A stretch of DNA of 64,000 nt from Bradyrhizobium ottawaense (GTDB lineage Bacteria > Pseudomonadota > Alphaproteobacteria > Rhizobiales > Xanthobacteraceae): contig NZ_LT629693.1 of assembly GCF_900099825.1 (NCBI RefSeq), forward strand, positions 5,529,001-5,593,000, read 5' to 3'. Position 1 is the first letter of the stretch; each line of letters begins with the position of its first letter. Positions 47,999 through 57,391 of the stretch are shown here, piece after piece. Under the pieces are notes generated by a model. It saw nothing but the letters and a program-made list of their open reading frames with translations. It was not told the origin of the DNA and made no database searches. The translations under genes were made by a program, and so were the position numbers.

Positions 47999-48424
47999 AT
48001 GGCCAATTTCACACCCCTGTCGGCCGCGATCGGCGGCGTGCTGATCGGCGTTTCCGCCGTGCTGCTGATGCTGCTGACCGGCCGCATCGCCGGCATCAGC
48101 GGCATTTTCAGCGGCCTGCTCAATCTGCGCGGCGAGGACAAAGGCTGGCGCATCGCCTTCATCGCCGGGCTCATCCTGGCACCCATCATCGCCGGCTGGA
48201 TCGGCTACGGGATGGCGCCGCCCAAACTGCCGGCGAACTGGGTGATCATAACAGCCGCGGGACTGCTGGTCGGCTTCGGCACCCGGCTCGGCGGTGGCTG
48301 CACCTCGGGTCACGGCATTTGCGGGATCGGGCGGTTGTCGATGCGCTCGATTGCAGCCACCATCGTCTTCATGGCGACGGCCGTGATCACGGTCGCCATC
48401 ACGCATCATATTCTGGGAGGTTGA
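47999..48424 (+). CDS. YeeE/YedE-family transporter, first half
   Basis: 141 aa from ATG 47999 (MANFTPLSAAIGGVLIG). Four hydrophobic segments. GFGTRLGGGCTSGHGICGIGRLSMRS is the DUF395 signature with conserved cysteines for binding thiosulfate or related sulfur species. Followed after three bases by its partner half-gene. Confidence 0.9.
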   Translation: MANFTPLSAAIGGVLIGVSAVLLMLLTGRIAGISGIFSGLLNLRGEDKGWRIAFIAGLILAPIIAGWIGYGMAPPKLPANWVIITAAGLLVGFGTRLGGGCTSGHGICGIGRLSMRSIAATIVFMATAVITVAITHHILGG

Positions 48425-48427
48425 GCC

Positions 48428-48886
48428 ATGTGGATCATTGCGCCTCTGGTGTGCGGTCTGATCTTCGGGGCGGGCCTGCTCATTTCCGGCATGGTGCAGC
48501 CGACCAAGGTTCTCGGCTTTCTCGATATCTTCGGCGCGTGGGATCCGAGCCTTGCCGTGGTGATGGCTGCGGCGCTCGCGGTTTCGGTGCCCGGCTTCAT
48601 GCTGGCCAACCAGCGCCCGCGGCCATGGCTGGCCAAACAATATTTCTGGCCAAGCAAATCGGAGATCGACCTGCCGCTGGTGGCCGGCGCCGCGATGTTC
48701 GGTATTGGATGGGGCCTTGTCGGCCTGTGCCCGGGACCAGCGCTGGAAAGTCTCGCGACGCTGTCGCCCGGCGTCATCGTCTTTGTCGTCGCGATGGCCA
48801 TCGGCATGGCGCTTCACGAAGTCTCGCAGAAATCGCGGCTGACCGCCCAGCGCAACAGCCCGCTTGCGAGCGCGACGGACGGATGA
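48428..48886 (+). CDS. YeeE/YedE-family transporter, second half
   Basis: 152 aa. Starts MWIIAPLVCGLIFGAGLLISGMVQPTKVLGFLD; GIGWGLVGLCPGPALESLATL carries the conserved Cys of the C-terminal half. Together with the preceding gene it makes a split YeeE-type sulfur-compound permease. The two half-genes are separated by three bases and are surely co-transcribed. Confidence 0.9.
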   Translation: MWIIAPLVCGLIFGAGLLISGMVQPTKVLGFLDIFGAWDPSLAVVMAAALAVSVPGFMLANQRPRPWLAKQYFWPSKSEIDLPLVAGAAMFGIGWGLVGLCPGPALESLATLSPGVIVFVVAMAIGMALHEVSQKSRLTAQRNSPLASATDG

Positions 48887-48930
48887 GGTTGCGATCGGAG
48901 TGATGCTGCGATCGCTGGGAGTGCAGTCGG

Positions 48931-49731
48931 CTAGTCCTGATAGGTGAACAGCCCGCGCGGCTGATATTGCGGTCGTGGTTGGTAGTAGCCCTGCGGCGCC
49001 GGAGCGTAGCCGCGGTTACCGTAATATTGCTGCTGCTGATAGGATTGAGTGTCGTAGACGCGGCGGCTCGGCGGCGCCGGATAGCGCGCTTCGTTGGAAG
49101 AGCCGTCGGCCGGATAGATGTAGCCGTCATCGGCGCGCTGCACCGGCACCGTATCGGCGCGCTGTATCGGCACTATGCGCTGTTGTGGCGTGATCACGAC
49201 GGGATCGCCGGCGGATTCATATTGCTGGTCGATCTGCGGCTGTGGGTCGCGGCGCGCGACGGCGTTGTTGGTGCGCGGCTTCGGATTGCGCGCCATCGCG
49301 ACCTGGGCCGAGCCGGTCAGCGTCACCGTGGTGTTGAGCACGCCTTCCTGCTGGACCAGCGCATACAGCGTCGAGGCGTTGTCGCGCGACAGCCGCACAC
49401 AGCCATGCGAGGCGGGAGTGCCGAGACGGCTCACGGAATCGGTGCCGTGAATGGCATGGCCTTGCTTGGTGAAGAAGATCGAGTGCGGCATCGGCGCGTC
49501 GTCGAATTCCTTGGAGAAGTGGTCTTCTTCCATGCGGAAGGCGCGGAAACTGCCGCCCGGCGTCTCACGTGAAGGAATGCCTGACGATACCGGCCAGTGA
49601 TAACGCTCGACGCCGTCGACGGCGACGGTCATCCGCTGGTTATCCTTGTCGATGGTGATGGCGACTTTGGCCTGCGCGGCGCCCGACGTCAGCAGCGTCA
49701 GTGCGGTGAAAGCAATGAGGAAGGAACGCAT
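48931..49731 (-). CDS. L,D-transpeptidase (YkuD domain)
   Basis: 266 aa with a signal peptide (MRSFLIAFTALTLLTSGAAQA). The YkuD domain covers about residues 22-140, with the catalytic motif HGTDSVSRLGTPASHGCVRLS (His and Cys). The rest is a long, low-complexity Gln/Tyr/Pro-rich tail, ending QPRPQYQPRGLFTYQD. Crosslinks peptidoglycan 3-3 or attaches proteins to it in the periplasm. Confidence 0.92.
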   Translation of the reverse strand: MRSFLIAFTALTLLTSGAAQAKVAITIDKDNQRMTVAVDGVERYHWPVSSGIPSRETPGGSFRAFRMEEDHFSKEFDDAPMPHSIFFTKQGHAIHGTDSVSRLGTPASHGCVRLSRDNASTLYALVQQEGVLNTTVTLTGSAQVAMARNPKPRTNNAVARRDPQPQIDQQYESAGDPVVITPQQRIVPIQRADTVPVQRADDGYIYPADGSSNEARYPAPPSRRVYDTQSYQQQQYYGNRGYAPAPQGYYQPRPQYQPRGLFTYQD

Positions 49732-50032
49732 TTTACCTTTGGCCTCCGGGCCAGCTGCAGCACCGCTTCTCTCCGTCCCCCGGCATCCAATATGCCCGGA
49801 ATCCGGCTATGTTTCCAGCAGGCTGCAACTGCATCGTTAATGCGTCCCACGGCGCAATCAAGGCGGTGCCGGGGCCGATTGGGGTCGCCGCCGCTGACTT
49901 TTTCGCGAGCGGCGAGGCAGTGGCTTCACTTCCCGGGTAGCCGCCGCGCAACTTTTTCGCCTGTCCCGCGTTGGAAAGTCCCGCTTCCCCGGTCGTAAAA
50001 CGCTGGCTTCCCAAGGAACGAAGATAACGAAG
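49732..50032. other. Gene-free divergent region
   Basis: 301 bp between the divergent L,D-transpeptidase and Gly-zipper protein genes. It presumably holds both promoters. I see no convincing promoter pair, repeat or structured RNA here. Confidence 0.4.
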
Positions 50033-50365
50033 ATGAAGAAAATCAGGGTCAAGACGGCAGCGCTGCCTGTGGGCTTACCGGTCAGGTTCTGGCTCGCGAT
50101 GGCCGCCATTGTCCTCGCGCTATCGGCGCTTCCCCATGCCGGACACGCCCAGGGCATCGTGCGCGGGGCGCAGGAAGGCTCCTACGAAGGTAACCGGGTC
50201 GCCGGCCCGGTAGGCGGCGTGGTCGGTGGTGCGGTCGGAGCCGGCGTCGGCGGCGCCATGGGCGCGGTCAAGGGCGTGTTCGGAATACCCGATAGTGGAT
50301 ACCGGCGCGGCTATCGCTGCCGCGGGTACTACAATCGCTACGGTCATTTCCGGTGTTATCGATAA
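50033..50365 (+). CDS. Exported glycine-zipper protein
   Basis: 110 aa; AAGGA upstream of the ATG. A signal peptide (hydrophobic FWLAMAAIVLALSALPHAGHAQ) is followed by VGGVVGGAVGAGVGGAMGAVKG, a glycine zipper able to insert in membranes. A Tyr/Arg/Cys-rich tail, RGYRCRGYYNRYGHFRCYR, closes it. No specific function is known; similar proteins are common in rhizobia. Confidence 0.7.
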   Translation: MKKIRVKTAALPVGLPVRFWLAMAAIVLALSALPHAGHAQGIVRGAQEGSYEGNRVAGPVGGVVGGAVGAGVGGAMGAVKGVFGIPDSGYRRGYRCRGYYNRYGHFRCYR

Positions 50366-50392
50366 TTCAGTCGTCTGTACGCCAAGTAAGAT

Positions 50393-50517
50393 CGTCATGC
50401 CCGGGCTTGTCCCGGGCATCCACGTCTTAGAGCAGGCGTAAGGTAAGGCGTGGATGGCCGGGCATAGGCGAGCGGAAGCGACGCCGTCCTCTGGACGGCT
50501 ATGCCCGGCCATGACGG
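50393..50517. repeat. Palindromic repeat, family E
   Basis: CGTCATGCCCGGGCTTGTCCCGGGCATCC at the left and GGCTATGCCCGGCCATGACGG at the right give outer inverted ends (CGTCATG / CATGACG). CATCCACG and CGTGGATG pair inside. Lies between two convergent genes. Confidence 0.8.
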
Positions 50518-50533
50518 AGAAATATTCTCGGCG

Positions 50534-51291
50534 TCAATTCTTCAGCCGGTATCCGGTCTTGAAGATCCACCACACCAGAACCATGCAGATCGCAAGGAAG
50601 CCGAGCGTGACGCCGATGCTCAAACCGACGCTGACGTCGGCGATCTCGTAGAAGCTCCAGCGGAAACCCGAGATCAGGTAGACCACCGGATTGAGCAGCG
50701 TGATGGTGCGCCAGCCCGACGGCAGCATGTTGACCGAATAGAAGCTGCCGCCGAGGAAGGTCAGCGGCGTCACCACCAGCATCGGGATCATCTGCAGCTT
50801 TTCGAAGCCGTCGGCCCAGATGCCGATGATGAAGCCGAACAGGCTGAAAGTCACCGCCGTCAGCACCAGGAAGGTCAGCATCCACCAGGGGTGATGGATC
50901 TGCAGCGGTACGAACAGCGCCGCGGTGGCGAGAATGATCAGGCCGAGGATGATCGATTTGGTCGCGGCCGCCCCGACATAGCCGATCACGATCTCGAAAT
51001 AGGAGATCGGCGCCGACAAGATTTCATAGATGGTGCCGACGAACTTCGGAAAGTAGATTCCGAACGAGGCGTTGGCGATGCTCTGGGTCAGCACCGACAG
51101 CATCACCAGCCCCGGCACGATGAAGGTGCCGTAGCTGACGCCTTCGACCTGGGTGATGCGCGAGCCGATCGCGGCGCCGAACACCACGAAATACAGCGAG
51201 GTCGACACCACAGGCGAGACGATGCTCTGCAGCAGCGTGCGCCAGGTGCGCGCCATTTCGAACAGATAGATTGCGCGGATCGCCCGGAAAT

Positions 51292-51295
<4 letters not shown>
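50534..51295 (-). CDS. ABC-2 type transporter permease (YadH-like)
   Basis: 253 aa with six hydrophobic segments. [40 protein letters not shown] and [28 protein letters not shown] follow the YadH pattern. [31 protein letters not shown] is the conserved ABC-2 C-terminal part. It pairs with the ATPase gene that overlaps it by four bases. The substrate is unknown. Confidence 0.92.
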
Positions 51296-52224
<929 letters not shown>

Positions 52225-52434
52225 GACAATATGAGTCGCAAATGCGGGAAGCGATCAAAAGGCGCGGCAGGCCTGATCTGGGGGCGAGTTTCCACAAATA
52301 GGAACTCGGATGCGGCCGCGCAAGCGCCACTCCGCCAGGAAACCGATCCGACAGCAACAGCTTGCCTTACATGAGGGCTGCCACAATTCAGTGCGGTGCA
52401 GGCTGTCTGGCCGGCAAAATCCGGGTCTGATATT

Positions 52435-53556
52435 TCAACGCGCCGCAAGCGCGGGCGTCTTGGTACCGGGGGTGGCATCCCCGGAGGTGTTGCGAGATTG
52501 ATAGGATTTCAGGACGTCGCGAGATGTCTCGATGTTGAGGCGGCCGAACTCGCCTTCCAGGCCCTTCAATTCTCGCGCGCCGATACGGTAATCCCGGGCG
52601 CCCAGAAAAAGCAGGGACATTGTTGTCGCCCACGAAAAGCCGAGGGCTTTGAACAGTACCAGCAGCGTTTCCCGGTTGGTGTCCGACAGGGCGCGCTCGA
52701 TCGCATCTTCAGGCAGCTTGCTCAGCAGGCCCATACCGATCGTGACTTCTTCAAGCCTGCGGGAGCGTGCATAGCCGGAAATGGTGTTCTCATTCAGCTT
52801 GCCCTGTCGATGCAGGGCGGTCACGGCTAGCTTCGCGATGGCGTAACTCTTCGAAGCCGGGCCGAGCTTGGACTGCAGTTCGTTCGCGACATTGGCCACC
52901 GTCGACTGAATCGGTTGGACCATATCGGGGCGTTCGCGGTGCAGCCGCTTCTTCACCTCGTCCGACGCTTTTGCGACCAACTGCTCGAAAACATGTCGTG
53001 GAATGTCGGCGCGCAGACCGAGCCGCTCGGCGAGAATGGAATCGCTCTCGGCATGCTCGATCATGTGCCGGAACCCGGCCTCAGAGAACCGCGCGCCCTC
53101 GTTGGAGGCGACGGAGGTCACGACTTCCTGGTTGCCGTGGGTCACCAGCACATCGGTGACCATCTCCACCAGGGTCTCCCGTTTCGATATCGCGAGCAGA
53201 TGCATCTGGCTCTTGAGGCAGACATTGGCGACCATCGCATAAGGCTCGAGTCGCTCGGACTCCAGCAGGATGGGAGCGGCCACATTGATCGAATCATCGA
53301 AAGCGAGCTTGTGAATGACGTTGATCGGCGCGTCGTTGAAGCGGGCCAGCCGTTTTGCGAGCTGCGCGCGGGCCGCGACCTCGATCTCGTCCGCGAGCCG
53401 GCCGATCACGACGCCGAAGGTCCAGATTTCGTCTTCGCTGTAACGGCCCGCCATCATCAGATCGGTCGTATGCCACAACGCCCGCGCCCGGCTTCCCGGG
53501 GTGCCGCGCGCGACGACCTCGTCGAGATCGCTGAGAAATGGATTTACCTTGGTCAT
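52435..53556 (-). CDS. DUF2336 domain protein
   Basis: 373 aa from ATG 53556 (MTKVNPFLSDLDEVVARGT). Helical-repeat features: SRARALWHTTDLMMAGRYSEDEIWTFGVVIGRLADEIE and HKLAFDDSINVAAPILLES match the DUF2336 pattern found in alphaproteobacteria. VAPILLESERL-type segments support the assignment. No catalytic residues are evident; probably a regulatory or scaffolding protein. Confidence 0.82.
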   Translation of the reverse strand: MTKVNPFLSDLDEVVARGTPGSRARALWHTTDLMMAGRYSEDEIWTFGVVIGRLADEIEVAARAQLAKRLARFNDAPINVIHKLAFDDSINVAAPILLESERLEPYAMVANVCLKSQMHLLAISKRETLVEMVTDVLVTHGNQEVVTSVASNEGARFSEAGFRHMIEHAESDSILAERLGLRADIPRHVFEQLVAKASDEVKKRLHRERPDMVQPIQSTVANVANELQSKLGPASKSYAIAKLAVTALHRQGKLNENTISGYARSRRLEEVTIGMGLLSKLPEDAIERALSDTNRETLLVLFKALGFSWATTMSLLFLGARDYRIGARELKGLEGEFGRLNIETSRDVLKSYQSRNTSGDATPGTKTPALAAR

Positions 53557-53694
53557 TTCTTGATAACTCTGATGAACGGACCCAACGATCGCTGGGCCGA
53601 AGGCTATTCCGGCACCTGCGAGTTTTCGGTCTAACAATTCATTCAAATGCCGCGCAGTTGGCGGGCTGTTCCGGCCGGGGCGGCCGCGAGGGGG

Positions 53695-56325
53695 CTACAC
53701 CCGCTCCACAAAACTATCGACCACCTTCTTCTCGCCGGCCTTCTCGAACGCGATCGTCAGCTTGTTGCCGTCGACCTTCACCACATGGCCGTAGCCGAAT
53801 TTCTGGTGAAACACGCGGTCGTCGAGCGAGAATTCGGAAACGGTGCCGGTGGATTTCGCGACCAGTTCGCCTTCGATCACCATCGGGCCGCGCTTGTTGC
53901 GCGCGAAACCGCCGGTCTCGCCGCGCGAGCTGCCATAGGATGACTGGGCCTCGTCGAAGCCGCCCCGCGCCTGTCCGCCGCCGCCACGATTTTTCGCGCG
54001 ATTGGCCTGCGCCCGCTGCCAGCCCGGCGTCGTGTAGCTGGAGCCGAAGGATTCGACGTTGTCGAAACGCGAGGCGCCATAGCCGCCGCTGCCGCCCCAG
54101 CCGGAGCCGCCCTTGGACTCCGTGATCTCGACATTCGGCGACGGCAATTCGTCGAGGAAGCGCGACGGGATCGTGGTCGACCAGGTCCCGTGAATGCGCC
54201 GGTTGGTGGCGAAATACAATTTGGCGCGGCGGCGCGCGCGGGTCAGGCCGACATGGGCGAGGCGCCGCTCTTCCTCGAGGCCGGCGCGGCCCTGTTCGTC
54301 GAGCGTGCGCTGGCTCGGAAACAGGCCTTCTTCCCAGCCGGGCAGGAACACGTTGTCGAATTCGAGGCCCTTGGCGGAATGCAGCGTCATCAGCGACACC
54401 GCTTCCTCATCCGGCCCGCCGTCGCGGTCCATCACCAGCGAGATATGTTCGAGGAAACCCTGCAGGTTCTCGAACTCCTCCATCGAGCGCACCAGCTCCT
54501 TCAGGTTGTCCAGCCGCCCGGCGGCGTCGGCGGAGCGGTCCTTCTGCCACATGTCGGTGTAGCCGCTCTCGTCGAGCACGATTTCGGCGAGCTCGGTATG
54601 CGAGGTCACCTCGCGCCGGGCGCGCCAGCGGTCGAAATGCAGGATCAGCTCGCGCAAGGAGCCCCGCGCCTTCGGCTTCAACTCGTCGGTTTCGACCACC
54701 GCGCGCGCGGCTTCGAACAGGGGGATGCGACGCTTGCGGGCATGGTCGTGCAGCATCTGTACGGTGGCGTCGCCGAGGCCGCGCTTGGGCACGTTGACGA
54801 TACGCTCGAAGGCAAGATCGTCGGCGGGCGAATTGATCACCCGCAGGTAGGCGAGCGCATCGCGGATTTCGGCCCGCTCATAGAACCTCGGACCGCCGAT
54901 CACGCGGTAGGACAGGCCAAGCGTGACGAAGCGATCTTCGAACTCGCGCATCTGGAACGAGGCCCGCACCAGGATCGCGATCTCGTTGAGATTCTCGCCC
55001 GATCGCTGCAGATCCTCGATCTCCTCGCCGATGGCGCGGGCTTCCTCTTCCGAGTCCCAGGAGCCGGTCACGGTGACCTTTTCGCCGTCGACATCCTCGG
55101 TGCGCAGCGTCTTGCCGAGCCGGCCTTCGTTGTGCGCGATCAGGTGCGAGGCGGCGGCGAGAATGTGGCCGGTGGAGCGGTAATTGCGTTCCAGGCGGAT
55201 AACCTTGGCGCCGGGAAAATCGTGATCGAAGCGCAGGATGTTGTCGACCTCGGCGCCGCGCCAGCCGTAGATCGACTGGTCGTCGTCGCCGACGCAGCAG
55301 ATGTTCTTGAGGGGGGCCTGCGGAGGGGATGTCATTCCGGGATGGTCCGGAGGACCAGACCCGGAAGCTGGGGATGAGCCTTCTCCATCTCGACCTTCCG
55401 TGTTCACGCCTTCGGCGTGCCCTGGAATGACGGGCGAGGCAGCATTCTCCGCGACAACTGCAGTATCTGTCGCACCCGGAATAATCGCCGAAAGCGGCAC
55501 ACCGGCACGCGACGGCGCCTGCGACAGCAGCCGCAGCCACAGATATTGCGCGACGTTGGTGTCCTGATATTCGTCGACCAGAATGAACTTGAACCGGTTC
55601 TGGTACTGCCGGAGCACGTCGGGATGCTCGCGGAACAGGCGGATATTCTCCAGCAGCAGATCGCCGAAATCGGCGGCGTTGAGGATCTTCAGCCGCTCCT
55701 GATAGCTGGCGTAGAGCTTGCCGCCCTTGCCGTTGCCGAACACCGCGGCCTCGCCGGCGGGAACCTGCGCGGGCGTCAGTCCGCGGTTTTTCCAGCCGTC
55801 GATCAATCCGGCCAGCATGCGCGCCGGCCAGCGCTTGTCGTCGATGTTTTCGGCTTGCAATAGCTGTTTGAGCAGCCGGACCTGGTCGTCGACGTCGAGC
55901 ACGGTGAAATTGGACTTGAGCTGCACCAGTTCGGCATGGATGCGCAGGATGCGGCCGCCGATCGAATGGAAGGTGCCGAGCCACGGCATGCCTTCCACGG
56001 CCTGGCCGAGCATCTGGCCGAGGCGGAGCTTCATCTCGCGCGCCGCCTTGTTGGTGAAGGTCACCGACAGGATCTCGTGCGGCCGGGCCCGGCCCTGGCT
56101 CAGGATGTGGGCGATGCGGGTGGTCAGCACCCGGGTCTTGCCGGTGCCGGCGCCGGCCAGCACCAGAACCGGTCCGTCCAATGAGACCACCGCCTCGCGC
56201 TGCTCCGGATTGAGGCCGGTGAGATATTGCGGACCGGCCGCCGCCCGCGCACGCGCAGCGATGCCGCCAGCCGCAGGCTGGTGCTCGGGGACGCCGTGAT
56301 GAGGCAGTTTGCTCGGCTCGGTCAT
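53695..56325 (-). CDS. uvrD: UvrD/PcrA-family DNA helicase with in-frame repeat insertion
   Basis: 876 aa from ATG 56325 (MTEPSKLPHHGVPEHQP); ATG 56382 is possible. Helicase motifs: LNPEQREAVV (Q), GAGTGKTRVLTTRI (I), VDEYQDTN (II), CVGDDDQSIYGWRGA (III), and later VSLMTLHSAKGLEFDNVFLPGWEEG and EERRLAHVGLTRAR. The C-terminal tail has a Gly-rich linker and a Tudor-like end (VFHQKFGYGHVVKVDGNKLTIAFE). Between motifs II and III lies an extra segment of about 70 residues encoded by a family B palindromic repeat. Unwinds DNA in repair. Confidence 0.95.
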   Translation of the reverse strand: MTEPSKLPHHGVPEHQPAAGGIAARARAAAGPQYLTGLNPEQREAVVSLDGPVLVLAGAGTGKTRVLTTRIAHILSQGRARPHEILSVTFTNKAAREMKLRLGQMLGQAVEGMPWLGTFHSIGGRILRIHAELVQLKSNFTVLDVDDQVRLLKQLLQAENIDDKRWPARMLAGLIDGWKNRGLTPAQVPAGEAAVFGNGKGGKLYASYQERLKILNAADFGDLLLENIRLFREHPDVLRQYQNRFKFILVDEYQDTNVAQYLWLRLLSQAPSRAGVPLSAIIPGATDTAVVAENAASPVIPGHAEGVNTEGRDGEGSSPASGSGPPDHPGMTSPPQAPLKNICCVGDDDQSIYGWRGAEVDNILRFDHDFPGAKVIRLERNYRSTGHILAAASHLIAHNEGRLGKTLRTEDVDGEKVTVTGSWDSEEEARAIGEEIEDLQRSGENLNEIAILVRASFQMREFEDRFVTLGLSYRVIGGPRFYERAEIRDALAYLRVINSPADDLAFERIVNVPKRGLGDATVQMLHDHARKRRIPLFEAARAVVETDELKPKARGSLRELILHFDRWRARREVTSHTELAEIVLDESGYTDMWQKDRSADAAGRLDNLKELVRSMEEFENLQGFLEHISLVMDRDGGPDEEAVSLMTLHSAKGLEFDNVFLPGWEEGLFPSQRTLDEQGRAGLEEERRLAHVGLTRARRRAKLYFATNRRIHGTWSTTIPSRFLDELPSPNVEITESKGGSGWGGSGGYGASRFDNVESFGSSYTTPGWQRAQANRAKNRGGGGQARGGFDEAQSSYGSSRGETGGFARNKRGPMVIEGELVAKSTGTVSEFSLDDRVFHQKFGYGHVVKVDGNKLTIAFEKAGEKKVVDSFVERV
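55331..55431. repeat. Palindromic repeat, family B, inside the helicase gene
   Basis: GTCATTCCGGGATGGTCC to CCTGGAATGAC, matching the intergenic family B copies at 28248 and 45416. It is read in frame on the minus strand and contributes residues including VIPGHAEGVNTEGR and GSGPPDHPGMTS. Confidence 0.85.
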
Positions 56326-56614
56326 TCGCGAATCGTGTTGTCCCCACGATGGCACCGTGGGGCGATGAAGGGGAGCCTTCATAACAGGGATTACGGGCCA
56401 TATAGGGCCTGATCGGCCGTTTTGACAGGTTTTATCCCAGCGTTCTTGAAGGCTGGCTTTCGAGCGGCCTCACGGTTTGGTTCCGCGCGAATCGTCAAAT
56501 TTCGGGGTTTCGCCGCCAGGAACCTTCGTTCCCGGCCTGGATTATTTCTGCAGCCGATGAGCGACGGTTTCGGTCGCTGCCATCGCAGGAGAAACCGACA
56601 ACAGAGGTCCTGTC

Positions 56615-56788
56615 ATGCTGAGCTGGGTTGTAACGTTTTTGGTCGTCGCACTGATCGCGGGCATTTTGGGCTTCGGCGGCATCGCCGGCGTCTCCATCGA
56701 AATCGCCAAGACGATCTTCTTCATCGCCGTGATCCTGTTCCTGGTCTCGGCCGTGGTTGGGCTGGCGCGCGGGCGCAGCCGGGTCTAG
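56615..56788 (+). CDS. DUF1328-family small membrane protein
   Basis: 57 aa, MLSWVVTFLVVALIAGILGF followed by GGIAGVSIEIAKTIFFIAVILFLVSAVVGL, the near-invariant DUF1328 (YtjA) pattern with two membrane helices. RBS AGAGG is seven bases before the ATG. These small inner-membrane proteins often respond to envelope stress; no activity is known. The convergent thioesterase gene ends 5 bases away. Confidence 0.9.
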   Translation: MLSWVVTFLVVALIAGILGFGGIAGVSIEIAKTIFFIAVILFLVSAVVGLARGRSRV

Positions 56789-56792
56789 CGAT

Positions 56793-57320
56793 CTATTTCG
56801 AGGGCATCGCGACCTTGCGTCCGGTGCCCTCGGGCTGTGGGACGGCCGCGTGGCTATCCACCACAGCCTGGATGCGGGCGCGGATGTCGGGCGGGAAGGG
56901 CGCGACCTTTCGCGCATTCATGTCGATATGAACGGTCATGTTCTCCGACGTGGCCGAGATCCAGCCTTCGGTGGCGTGCCGCAGTTCCTCAAACGTGTGG
57001 ATGCGCTTTTCATCGGCGGCCAGCAGATAGACCGAGACCTGCACGGGATTGCCGAGGTGAATCTCGCGCAGATAGCGCACATGGCATTCGGCGGTGAAGG
57101 TCGAGCCGTGGCGCTCCTTCATGTAGCCGGGTCCGATCCCGAGCTGCAGCCACATCTCGTCGATCGCACGGTCCATCATCACATTGTAATAGGCCATGTT
57201 GAGATGGCCGTTATAGTCGATCCATTGCGGCTCGATCTGCATCACCGATGACAGGAACGGCGCCGGCGGCAACGGCATATCCTTCAAGCGGTTCCTGGTG
57301 GCGGCATCCGTCGTCATCAT
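56793..57320 (-). CDS. Hotdog-fold thioesterase
   Basis: 175 aa from the double ATG at 57320/57317 (MMTTDAATRNRLKDMPLPPAPF). The 4HBT motif IDYNGHLNMAYYNVMMDRAIDEMW is conserved, with Asp-Tyr-Asn-Gly-His replacing DxxGHVNN. VRYLREIHLGNPVQVSVYLLAADEKRIHTFEEL completes the hotdog fold. Similar to betainyl-CoA thioesterases, but the acyl-CoA substrate is unknown. Confidence 0.87.
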   Translation of the reverse strand: MMTTDAATRNRLKDMPLPPAPFLSSVMQIEPQWIDYNGHLNMAYYNVMMDRAIDEMWLQLGIGPGYMKERHGSTFTAECHVRYLREIHLGNPVQVSVYLLAADEKRIHTFEELRHATEGWISATSENMTVHIDMNARKVAPFPPDIRARIQAVVDSHAAVPQPEGTGRKVAMPSK

Positions 57321-57391
57321 CCATCCCTTTGTTCTCTTGACCCCCTTTATATCCTTTGCCACGGTCGTCTCAAAGCCGGGAGGAATTTTGC

